Shown: one piece after another, positions 58,801-64,000 of the stretch
How the letters are laid out: each line of letters opens with the position of its first letter
How positions within the stretch are numbered: position 1 is the first letter of the stretch
DNA from: Limnohabitans sp. T6-5
GTDB taxonomy: Bacteria; Pseudomonadota; Gammaproteobacteria; Burkholderiales; Burkholderiaceae_C
DNA length: 64,000 nt
Assembly: GCF_003063315.1 (NCBI RefSeq)
Contig: NZ_NERV01000003.1
Location: 766,845 to 830,844, forward strand
Direction of reading: 5' to 3'
Position numbers and translations under genes: made by a program
The notes under the pieces: model-generated
What the model saw: only the letters and a program-made list of their open reading frames with translations
Database searches by the model: none
What the model was told of the DNA's origin: nothing

Positions 58801-61800
58801 GGCACAGAGGGCGACATCATCCGTGTGATCATGCCCGGCACAGGCGAGATCTTGAGCACGGCAGTGGACGCCAGTGGCGCCTGGAGCGTGACCGCCAGCA
58901 CCGATGTGGCCAGCGGCGCCGTCAGCGTGACTGCGACCAATGCCGCAGGCGTGGTGAGTGCCGCCAAGACACTGACGTTGCAAATCGACGCCAGCATCAC
59001 CACTCCAGTGTTCAGCCTGGCCAGCGACACTGGATCGAACAGCACAGACAAAGTCACCAGCAACGGCGCCTTCAGCGTCAGCGCAGACAGCGACAGCCTG
59101 CTGGAATACAGCACCAACGGCACAACGTGGACCAGCACCTTTGCAGCCGCAGAAGGCGCCAACACCGTGCAAGTGCGCGCCACCGACGCCGCAGGCAACG
59201 TGGCCACCTCCAGCGCCTTCAGCTTCACGCTGGACAGCCAAACCAGCGCCTTCACAGTCGCCTTGAGCTGCGACAGCGGCACCACAGGCGACAAAGTCAG
59301 CCGTGACGCCACCCTGGTCATCACCGGCGCAGAAGCCGGGGCCGACATCAGCTACAGCACCAATGGCAGCACCTGGACCAGCACCTACGCAGCAGCCGAA
59401 GGCCTGAACAACGTCAAAGTGCGGGTCATGGACGCCGCAGGCAACCAACGCACACAAGACTACAGCTTCACCCTGGACAGCACCGAGCCAACCCCAGCGG
59501 TGCTCACCCTGGTGTGTGACAGCGGCAGTCAAGGCGCAGACCAACTCACGAACAACGGCGCCATCAACGTGGCCGCCGAAGCCGGTGCCACCCTCGAATA
59601 CAGCACCAACGGCAGCAGCTGGGGCAGCACCTTTGCAGCCGCAGAAGGCGCCAACACCGTCAGCGTGCGCGTCACCGACAAAGCAGGCAACGTCAGCGAG
59701 GCATCGAGCCTGAGCTTCACCCTGGACAGTGCAGCCCCCACAGCCCCCACCGTGGGCCTGGTGTGCGACAGCGGCAGCATCACTGGCGCAGGCACCGACA
59801 AACTCAGCAACATCGGCACCCTGAGTCTCAGCAGCGTAGAAGCGGGCGGCCAGCTGGAATACAGCACCAACGGCGTGAACTGGGCCACCACCTTTGCAGC
59901 CGCAGAGGGGGCCAACAACGTGCAAGTGCGCGTGACGGATGCCGCTGGCAACCTGGGCGCAGTCACAAATTACAGCTTCACCCTGGACACGCGGGCGCCC
60001 GATGCGCCTGTCCTTGGCCTGGTGTGCGACAGCGGCGCTTTGGGCACCGACAAGATCACCAACGATAGCCGCTATAGCGTCACGACCTCGGAAGCAGGCG
60101 CCACGTTGCAATACAGCACAGACGGCGTCGGGTGGGGCACCACCTTCACAGCCGCCGAAGGCAGCAACACCCTCAAGGCGCGGGTCCTGGACGCAGCAGG
60201 CAATGCAGGCACTGCCAGCACGCTGAGCTTCACGCTGGACACCGGCATCAGCAAACCCACCGTGGCCCTGAGCTGCGACAGCGGAGTCAGCAGCAGCGAT
60301 GGCATCACCCGCAACGGCGCACTGAATCTGAACAACGTGGACAGCGACGCCCAAGTGCAATACAGCACCGACGGTCAAACCTGGACCAGCAGCTTCACGG
60401 CGGTGGAGGGCGCCAACAGCGTGACCCTCAAGGTGACAGACGCAGCAGGCAATGTGGCCACCTCAGATGCACTGAGCTTCACGCTGAACACGGCTGAAGC
60501 GGTGTTCACCGCCCAGCTGGACCTGTCCAGCAACAGCGGCAGCCCCACAGACCTGTTGACCCAGGACTTGACCCCCACGATCAGCGGCACGGGCACCACG
60601 GGCGACATCATCCGTGTGACCATGCCCGTCACAGGTGAGATCCTGAGCACGACAGTGGCCGCAGACGGCAAGTGGAGCGTGACCGCCAGCACCGACATCG
60701 CCAGCGGCACGGTCAGCGTGACTGCAAGCAACGCGGCAGGCGTGGTGAGCGCAGCCAAAACACTGGCCTTGCAAATCGACGCCAGCATCGCCACCCCGGT
60801 GATCAGTCTGATCAGCGACACTGGATCGAACAGCACAGACAAAGTCACCAGCAACGGCGCCTTCAGCGTCAGCGCAGACAGCGACAGCCTGCTGGAATAC
60901 AGCACCAACGGCACAAGCTGGAGCACCACGTTCACAGCCGCAGAAGGCGCCAACACCGTGCAAGTGCGCGCTACGGACGCCGCAGGCAACGTGGCCACCT
61001 CCAGCGCCTTCAGCTTCACGCTGGACAGCCAAACCAGCGCCTTCACCGTGGCCCTGAGCTGCGACAGCGGCACAGCGGCCGACAAACTCAGCCGCGACGC
61101 CACCCTGGTCATCACCGGCGCAGAAACCGGTGCAGACATCAGCTACAGCACCAACGGCAGCACCTGGACCAGCACCTACACGGCAGCCGAAGGCCTGAAT
61201 ACCGTCAAAGTGCGGGTCATGGACGCCGCAGGCAACCAGCGCACGCAAGACTACAGCTTCACCCTGGACAGCACAGCGCCCACCCCAGCCGTGCTCACCC
61301 TGGTGTGCGACAGCGGCAGCCAGTCAGCTGACAAACTCAGCAACAACGGCGCGATCAACGTCGCTGCTGAAGCCGGTGCCACGCTGGAATACAGCACCAA
61401 CGGCACAGTCTGGGGCAGTACGTTTGCAGCCGCAGAAGGCGCCAACACGGTCAGCGTGCGTGTGACCGACAAAGCGGGCAACGTCAGCAGCACCTCCAGC
61501 CTGAGCTTCACGCTGGACAGCGCATCCCCCGCAGCGCCCACCGTGGGCCTGGTGTGCGACAGCGGCACCATCACCGGCGCAGGCACCGACAAGATCACCA
61601 ACGTGGGAACGCTCAGCCTGAGCAGCGTCGAAGCAGGCGGCCAACTCGAATACAGCACCAACGGCGTGAACTGGGCCACCACCTTTGCAGCGGCTGAAGG
61701 CGTCAACAATGTGCAAGTGCGCGTCACAGATGCCGCAGGCAACCTGGGCGCAGTCACCACCTACAGCTTCACCCTGGACACCCAAGCACCCGATGCACCC

Positions 61801-64000
61801 GTCTTGGGGCTTGTGTGCGACAGCGGCGCGTTGGGCACCGACAAGATCACCCAAGATGGCCGCTACAGCGTCACGACCTTGGAAGTGGGCGCCACGCTGC
61901 AATACAGCACAGACGGCGTAGCTTGGGGCACCACCTTCACAGCTGCCGAAGGCAGCAACACCGTCAAGGCGCGTGTCCTCGATGCCGCAGGCAATGCAGG
62001 CGTCGCCAGTACCCTGAGCTACTCGCTTGACACCAGCATCAGCAAACCCACCGTGGCCCTCAGCTGCGACAGCGGCACCAGCAGCAGCGACAGCATCACC
62101 CGCAACGGTGCCCTGAACCTGAACAACGTGGACAGCGACGCGCAGGTGCAATACAGCACCGACGGCCAAACCTGGACCAGCAGCTTCACGGCCGTGGAAG
62201 GCGCCAACAGCGTGACCCTCAAAGTCACGGACGCAGCGGGCAACGTGGCCACGTCAGATGCGCTGAGCTTCATCCTGAATGCCGCAGACCCTGTGTTCAC
62301 GGCTCAACTGGATTCGTCCAGCAACAGCGGCAGCCAGACAGACCTGCTGACCAACGACTTGACGCCCACCATCAGTGGCACCGGCACGACGGGCGACATC
62401 ATCCGTGTGACCATGCCCGGCACGGGCGAGATATTGAGCACGACGGTGGACGCCGATGGCGCCTGGAGCGTGACCGCCAGCACCGATGTGGCCAGCGGCA
62501 CGGTCAGCGTGACCGCGACCAGCGCCGCAGGTGTGGTGAGTGCAGCCAAAACATTAGCCCTGCTGATGGACAAGGTGGTGGCCACACCCACCATCGCTTT
62601 GGTGTGCGACAGCGGCGCCAGTGCCAGCGACAAAGTCAGCCGAGTCGGCAGCATTGTGGCGGGCAACCTGGAAGCCGGTGCCAGCCTCGAATACAGCACC
62701 AACGGCACTGACTGGGCAACGACTTTCGTGGCCACTGAAGGCGACAACACCGTGAGCGTGCGCCAGACCGACACGGCAGGCAACGTGAGTGCAGCCAGCA
62801 CGCTGAGCTTTACCCTGGACACCACCGCCCCAGCGCCTGCGGTCAGCATCAACGCCATCGGTGGCGACGACGCCTTGAGCCCCGCTGACGCCGTGCAAAC
62901 CCACACCGGCATCACCGGCAGCGTCACCGACGCCCGCGAAGGCGATGTGGTCAAAGTGCTGGTCAACGGTCAAACCTTCAGCGCGACGGTGGATGCACTG
63001 GGTCATTACAGCGTGAGCGTGGCCACGGCCGATCTGATTGCCGACCAAGGCAGCGCCATCGAAGTGGTGCTGACAGCCAGCGATGCAGCAGGCAACACAC
63101 AAATCGTTTCGGACACCCGAACCTACGCCGTGGACGTCACCGCGCCCACCGTGCAAAGTATCGTGCTGGACAAGAGCGCCCTCAAAGTGGGCGACAGCGC
63201 CACCGTCACCATCACCTTCAGCGAAAAAGTCAAAGCCTTTGACCTGTCAGACCTGACGGCCGACCAAGCCACGCTGAGCAACCTGGCCACCGCCGATGGC
63301 GGCCTGACCTGGACCGCCACACTCACGCCTACAGTAGGCATCGAAGACACCAGCAACCTCATCCAAGTGCTGGCCAACTACACCGACCTGTCGGGCAATG
63401 TGGGCACAGCAGGCGCGAGCAACAACTACAGTGTCGAGACCAAAGCGCCGACGGCCACCATCAAACTGGCCGACGAAGCCCTGCAAGCGGGCGAGACCAC
63501 CACGCTGACCATCACCTTCAGCGAGAAGGTGCAAGACTTTGGCAACGCGGATGTCACGGTGCAAAACGGCACACTGGGCACCTTGGTCAGTACCGACGGC
63601 ATCGTCTGGACCGGCACCTACACGCCCAACGTCAACACAGAAAGCCCCCTCAACGCCATCAGCCTGGCAGGCAGCTACAGCGACCTGATCGGCAACGCCG
63701 GTACCGTGGGCACCAGCGGCAACTACAGCGTGGACACCAAAGCCCCCTCGGCCAGCGTCACCCTGACCGACAGCGCCAACGCAGCCCTCACCAGCCTGAC
63801 CGCAGGCCAAAGCGCCAAGCTCACCATCACCTTCAGCGAAGCCGTCAAAGACTTAAGCAACGCCGATATCACAGCGCCCAACGGCACGCTCAGCACCCTG
63901 GCCAGCACCGACGGCGGCACCACCTGGACAGCGACGTTTACGCCCAATGCCAATGTGGAAGTGGCCGCCAACAGCATCAGCGTGAACCCCGGCGTCTACA
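46825..64000 (+). CDS. Third giant Ig-repeat surface protein, 3' end outside the window
   Basis: The frame is open from ATG 46825 through the last complete codon at 63999 (5,725 codons). Frame was checked at several points and by repeat agreement. Residues 1-150 hold a prefix domain (VRRVAKNLELVLDG). A glycine-rich hydrophobic segment follows at about 153-172 (GGGGIFGLWGLVGAGGLLAV), as in many Bap-type adhesins. The rest is Ig-like domains of about 100 residues in three classes: LxCDSG...YSTNG..W domains; SGTGTTGDIIRVTMPG domains; and KAGDSATVTITFSEKV domains like those annotated Big_12. Most domains of the first class carry one cysteine (about 35 in total). A G8 run lies at 48522-48529. It has its own AT-rich leader. 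Being a type I secretion client is inferred from neighbours and domain style; the C-terminal signal is not visible. Confidence 0.85.
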   Translation, partial: MKSIKMLDAQGRVVQSAETINRNVRASKSSPVSLDAIASTKLMVLTLNDKVLPEVAPPQKIHVRRVAKNLELVLDGDFSEGADFVINNYFDVCKSNDCRIYGYDQAGKVLEYQVADGVASSAWSADLFGQTQVHAVPLVPSAVAAGGGGIFGLWGLVGAGGLLAVAGLASKGKSDPVAAPSAPQLALSADTGIAGDTVTQDARINVNGVASDVTVYYSLDQGKTWTTQCTPVEGLNTLWVRAEKGGVRSATSTMVFTLDTKGPEATITMDKSVLKVGDTATVTITFNEKVTGFSKDDVIAQHGSLGDFVSDATGLIWTATFTPEAGSDNLGLSLSLQSTYADQAGNAGHAASTTYAVDTQLPGFTVKLDTASDTGLVDDSATNDDTPTLSGTGTTGDIIRVTMPGTLEVLSTTVDASGQWRVTPTQSIASGSVSVIATDSAGNASPAQILSLVIDKSISIPVVSLSCDSGLSATDKVTNSGVLSVLADGGAQLEYSTDGSSWASTFTATERANSVYVRATDAAGNTATSQPMTFTLDTTVPVYQVALSCDSAVPTDKITQEAVLMLGGVETSTSLSFSSDGGASWSSTFVPTEGHNLVTVQVKDVAGNVRPEDFSFTVDSLRPSAPVISLVNDSGWRDNDQITVDGRINIDFDLGTTVELSLDGQTWVTTFAANEGFNTVSARAKDAAGNVSETSSLNFWMDTQLPDAPLVSLVCDTGSDIPDQLTAQGLLRLNTQDTDSQIQYSTNGGIWTTTFSAHEGLNQVQIRVVDGAGNVGATTPFNFTLDTQGPDAPTVFLACDSGIYETDNISQDGALLVGSVEAGSILEYSTDGVGWASTFAAGEGINTVKVRSVDAAGNAGLVETLVFTVDKHVSQPLVTLASDTAIFGDSLTHQGELTVSGADSDARLEYSTNGTDWFNSFVAVEGENRVQVRATDAAGNTATSEEMVFTLDSQISTFTVALNCDSGQAADSISREGSLLLSGVEVGAEVSYSTNGTIWTSTYAAAEGLNNVKVRVMDAAGNQRTQDYSFTLDRTAPTPAVLTLVCDSGSQGADKLSNNGAINVAAETGATLEYSTNGTVWGSTFAAAEGANTVSVRVTDKAGNVSSTSSLNFTLDSAAPAAASVGLVCDSGLNVLANSDKVSHTGTLAVQTAETAGLIEYSTNGVNWATTFAAAEGVNNVKVRVTDAAGNTGAVATYSFTLDTQAPDAPVLSLVCDSGALGTDKITQDGRYSVTTSEVGATLQYSTDGVGWGTTFTAAEGSNTVKARVIDAAGNAGAAGTLIFTLDTSISKPTVALSCDSGTSSSDSITRNGALNLNNVDSDAQVQYSTDGQTWTSSFTAVEGTNSVTLKVTDAAGNVATSDALSFILNAADPVFTAQLDSSSNSGSQTDLLTNDLTPTISGTGTTGDIIRVTMPGTGEILSTTVDADGAWSVTASTDVASGTVSVTATNAAGVVSAAKTLTLQIDASITTPVISLISDSGSNTTDKVTSNGAIGITSDSDSLLEYSTNGTSWSTTFTAAEGANTVQVRATDAAGNVATSAAFSFTLDSQTSAFTVALSCDSGTAGDKVSRDGTLVITGAEAGASIEYSTNGSTWTSTYTAAEGLNTVKVRVMDAAGNQRTQDYSFTLDSTAPTAAVLTLVCDSGSQGADQLTNNGAINVAAEAGATLEYSTNGTSWGSTFAAAEGANTVSVRVTDKAGNVSSTSSLSFTLDSAAPVAPTVGLVCDSGTISGAGTDKITNSGTLSLSSVEAGGQLEYSTNGVNWVTTFAAAEGANNVQVRVTDAAGNTGAVATYSFTLDTQAPDAPVLGLVCDSGTLGTDKITQTGSLTASSLEAGATLQYSSNGSAWGTTFAAGEGSNTVNARVVDAAGNTGAASQLVFTVDTQIVKPILTLASDTGTPGDLVTIDASLNAPGSATGSAIEAGAVVEYSTNASSWTNTYSAIEGSNTVYARVRDEAGNIAVSDVLKFVLNTKAGTFTAGLDNNSNSGALTDLSTYYDTPTITGSGAEGDRIKVTMPGTGEVLTTVVDNNGLWSVTPTLAIASGNVQIERTLQAGNSVDATINLAVVIDQTVASPSVSLLCDTGRSQSDKISTVGNLNIGLIETDALVEYSTDGSTWSNTFTAQEGANTVQVRQTDKANNTSTPTVFSFTVDTGKPVPTVSITPIGGDDAVGPADAANPQTTITGSALQASEGDLVQIAVNGHTFSGTVNAVGSYNIGIDTADLVADSDKTLEVLLNASDAAGNQASTSASRSYSVDTAAPQVQSIALDKTLLKAGDSATVTIRFSEKVIAFDVGDLVADNASLSDLATADDGLTWTATLVANSSIEDTSNLVQLSATYTDTAGNVGTAGTSGNYSLDTKAPTATIKLADEALQAGETTTLTITFSEKVQDFGNADVTVQNGTLGTLVSSDGIVWTGTYTPSVNLEDTTNVITLANTYSDLIGNAGAVGTSGNYSVDTKAPSATVTLQDTQGAAITSLTAGQSANLTITFSEAVKDFSNADVMAPNGTLSTLASTDGGTTWTATFTPNANVEVAANSISVNPGAYSDLAGNAGSAASSANYAVDTQGPTASITLSDNALTAGESAQVTISFSEKVTGFDNTDVTVENGTLTTLATTDGGKTWSGTFTPTAGTADASNLMSVANSYTDVAGNQGASTSSANYAIDLKAPTASIALSDNALKAGESATVTITFSEKVKDFSNADITAPNGALSSFTASADGLIWTATFTPSVDTEAASNTLSLSTAYTDEAGNTGTVATASYAVDTKAPSFTVMLDDASNSGALSDRLTNVNMPTISGTGTTDDVIQVTMPGTNEVLSTTVAADGSWSVTPTLVIASGSVSIIATDPAGNTSAAQTLPLLIDASITTPLISLISDSGSDSTDKVTSNGAIGITSDSDSQLEYSTNGTTWGTTFTATEGANTVQVRATDAAGNVATSSTFSFTLDSQTSAFTVALSCDSGSASDKVSRDVTLVITGAEAGADISYSTNGSTWTSTYAAAEGLNNVKVRVMDAAGNQRTQDYSFTLDSTAPTPAVLTLVCDSGSQGADQLTNNGAINVAAEAGATLEYSTNGTSWGSTFAAVEGANTVRVRVTDKAGNVSEPSSLSFTLDSAAPVAPTVGLVCDSGSITGAGTDKLSNIGTLSLSSVEAGGQLEYSINGVNWATTFAAAEGANNVQVRVTDAAGNLGAVTNYSFTLDTRAPDAPVLGLVCDSGALGTDKITNDGIYSVTTSEAGATLQYSTDGVAWGTTFTAAEGSNTVKARVLDAAGNAGTASTLSFTLDTGISKPTVALSCDSGVSSSDGITRNGALNLNNVDSDAQVQYSTDGQTWTSSFTAVEGANSVTLKVTDAAGNVATSDALSFTLNAADAVFTAQLDLSSNSGSQTDLLTQDLTPTISGTGTEGDIIRVTMPGTGEILSTTVDADGKWSVTASTDIASGTVSVTASNAAGVVSAAKTLALQIDASIATPVISLISDTGSNSTDKVTSNGAFSVSADSDSLLEYSTNGTSWSTTFTAAEGANTVQVRATDAAGNVAPSSAFSFTLDSQTSAFTVALSCDSGTAGDKLSRDATLVITGAETGADISYSTNGSTWTSTYAATEGLNTVKVRVMDAAGNQRTQDYSFTLDSTAPTPAVLTLVCDSGSQAGDRLTHNGAINVAAEAGATLEYSTNGSSWGSTFAAAEGANTVSVRVTDKAGNVSEASSLSFTLDSAAPTAPTVGLVCDSGSITGAGTDKLSNIGTLSLSSVEAGGQLEYSTNGVNWATTFAAAEGANNVQVRVTDAAGNLGAVTNYSFTLDTQAPDAPVLGLVCDSGALGTDKITNDGIYSVTTSEAGATLQYSTDGVAWGTTFTAAEGSNTVKARVLDAAGNAGTASTLSFTLDTGISKPTVALSCDSGVSSSDGITRNGALNLNNVDSDAQVQYSTDGQTWTSSFTAVEGANSVTVKVTDAAGNVATSDTLSFTLNAADAVFTAQLDLSSNSGSPTDLLTQDLTPTVSGTGTEGDIIRVIMPGTGEILSTAVDASGAWSVTASTDVASGAVSVTATNAAGVVSAAKTLTLQIDASITTPVFSLASDTGSNSTDKVTSNGAFSVSADSDSLLEYSTNGTTWTSTFAAAEGANTVQVRATDAAGNVATSSAFSFTLDSQTSAFTVALSCDSGTTGDKVSRDATLVITGAEAGADISYSTNGSTWTSTYAAAEGLNNVKVRVMDAAGNQRTQDYSFTLDSTEPTPAVLTLVCDSGSQGADQLTNNGAINVAAEAGATLEYSTNGSSWGSTFAAAEGANTVSVRVTDKAGNVSEASSLSFTLDSAAPTAPTVGLVCDSGSITGAGTDKLSNIGTLSLSSVEAGGQLEYSTNGVNWATTFAAAEGANNVQVRVTDAAGNLGAVTNYSFTLDTRAPDAPVLGLVCDSGALGTDKITNDSRYSVTTSEAGATLQYSTDGVGWGTTFTAAEGSNTLKARVLDAAGNAGTASTLSFTLDTGISKPTVALSCDSGVSSSDGITRNGALNLNNVDSDAQVQYSTDGQTWTSSFTAVEGANSVTLKVTDAAGNVATSDALSFTLNTAEAVFTAQLDLSSNSGSPTDLLTQDLTPTISGTGTTGDIIRVTMPVTGEILSTTVAADGKWSVTASTDIASGTVSVTASNAAGVVSAAKTLALQIDASIATPVISLISDTGSNSTDKVTSNGAFSVSADSDSLLEYSTNGTSWSTTFTAAEGANTVQVRATDAAGNVATSSAFSFTLDSQTSAFTVALSCDSGTAADKLSRDATLVITGAETGADISYSTNGSTWTSTYTAAEGLNTVKVRVMDAAGNQRTQDYSFTLDSTAPTPAVLTLVCDSGSQSADKLSNNGAINVAAEAGATLEYSTNGTVWGSTFAAAEGANTVSVRVTDKAGNVSSTSSLSFTLDSASPAAPTVGLVCDSGTITGAGTDKITNVGTLSLSSVEAGGQLEYSTNGVNWATTFAAAEGVNNVQVRVTDAAGNLGAVTTYSFTLDTQAPDAPVLGLVCDSGALGTDKITQDGRYSVTTLEVGATLQYSTDGVAWGTTFTAAEGSNTVKARVLDAAGNAGVASTLSYSLDTSISKPTVALSCDSGTSSSDSITRNGALNLNNVDSDAQVQYSTDGQTWTSSFTAVEGANSVTLKVTDAAGNVATSDALSFILNAADPVFTAQLDSSSNSGSQTDLLTNDLTPTISGTGTTGDIIRVTMPGTGEILSTTVDADGAWSVTASTDVASGTVSVTATSAAGVVSAAKTLALLMDKVVATPTIALVCDSGASASDKVSRVGSIVAGNLEAGASLEYSTNGTDWATTFVATEGDNTVSVRQTDTAGNVSAASTLSFTLDTTAPAPAVSINAIGGDDALSPADAVQTHTGITGSVTDAREGDVVKVLVNGQTFSATVDALGHYSVSVATADLIADQGSAIEVVLTASDAAGNTQIVSDTRTYAVDVTAPTVQSIVLDKSALKVGDSATVTITFSEKVKAFDLSDLTADQATLSNLATADGGLTWTATLTPTVGIEDTSNLIQVLANYTDLSGNVGTAGASNNYSVETKAPTATIKLADEALQAGETTTLTITFSEKVQDFGNADVTVQNGTLGTLVSTDGIVWTGTYTPNVNTESPLNAISLAGSYSDLIGNAGTVGTSGNYSVDTKAPSASVTLTDSANAALTSLTAGQSAKLTITFSEAVKDLSNADITAPNGTLSTLASTDGGTTWTATFTPNANVEVAANSISVNPGVY
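49440..52500 (+). repeat. 597-residue higher-order Ig repeat, first cluster
   Basis: Domains recur in the same order at exactly 1,791 bp: for example GGCACCGAC at 50488 and 52279, and the CDSG landmark at 49714 and 51505. About one and a half to two copies are present before a different domain class takes over. Confidence 0.8.
53281..54463 (+). repeat. Big_12-type block repeated at 62818-64000
   Basis: This block and the one at 62818-64000 align with a constant offset of 9,537 bp (checked at 53305/62842, 53917/63454 and 54433/63970). The second copy runs off the window. Codon differences are scattered, so the duplication is older than the near-identical 1,791-bp copies. Confidence 0.8.
55430..62570 (+). 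repeat. 597-residue higher-order Ig repeat, second cluster (four copies)
   Basis: The landmark GGCACCGACAAGATCACC recurs at 56461, 58252, 60043 and 61834, each 1,791 bp apart. Each copy is six Ig-like domains. A stretch of about 340 bp around 56413-56753 is essentially identical to the DNA 1,791 bp further on. Confidence 0.88.

Noticed and set aside
56881..60378. A 1,165-codon open frame on the minus strand within the third giant gene, and many similar long antisense frames in the repeat genes
   Set aside because: The plus frame is continuous with consistent Ig-domain repeats. The antisense frames follow the repeat period and come from biased codon composition, with no start signals or recognisable domains.

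Overview
The window looks like a GC-rich betaproteobacterial chromosome, most likely Burkholderiales and probably Comamonadaceae-like. That placement rests on codon and base composition, on the mix of housekeeping genes (glutamyl-Q tRNA(Asp) synthetase, LysR/pirin pair, DUF599 protein) and on a GTAGGTCGG-type extragenic palindrome; it is an inference, not a database result. No rRNA, tRNA, CRISPR array or transposase was seen.

Layout. (1) Positions 1-1549, minus strand: the 5' part of gluQ and an FAD-dependent amine-oxidase/renalase-like oxidoreductase. (2) 1550-1840: an AT-rich divergent control region. (3) 1841-43291, plus strand: ten genes in one direction over 41.4 kb with no gap above 63 bp: TolC-like protein, ABC exporter, HlyD-like adaptor, second TolC-like protein, MotB/SiiA-like membrane protein, second HlyD-like adaptor, MotA/SiiB/ZorA-like membrane protein, a 3,912-residue RTX protein, second ABC exporter, and a 5,715-residue Ig-like repeat adhesin with a type I secretion C-terminus. 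(4) 43306-46515: a LysR regulator convergent with the adhesin, a divergent pirin, a flavodoxin-fold protein and a DUF599 membrane protein. (5) 46516-46824: an AT-rich leader with two perfect hairpins. (6) 46825 to the window end: a third giant Ig-repeat protein, still open after 5,725 codons.

How the parts may work together. The 41-kb gene run reads as a duplicated type I secretion system: two each of the outer-membrane, adaptor and ABC components, placed with two giant Ca-binding substrates. A two-gene ion-channel-like pair (MotA-like protein with a long coiled tail, MotB-like protein with a membrane aspartate and an OmpA-like end) is interleaved with the second TolC and second HlyD genes. 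The general idea resembles the SiiA/SiiB pair that accompanies the SiiE adhesin of Salmonella SPI-4, but the gene order, the doubled transport parts and the long tail of the MotA-like protein differ. The working hypothesis is an ion-motive-force-coupled secretion/retention machine for giant surface adhesins. The third giant protein could be another client, though its C-terminus lies outside the window.

The giant genes carry strong internal structure: RTX super-repeats of 606/708 bp, eight ~640-bp double-domain repeats each with an EF-hand-like loop, and a 1,791-bp (597-residue) higher-order period in the third gene, where most members of one Ig-domain class carry a conserved cysteine. A G10 tract inside the first ABC gene and G8 tracts in two giant genes are candidate slippage sites.
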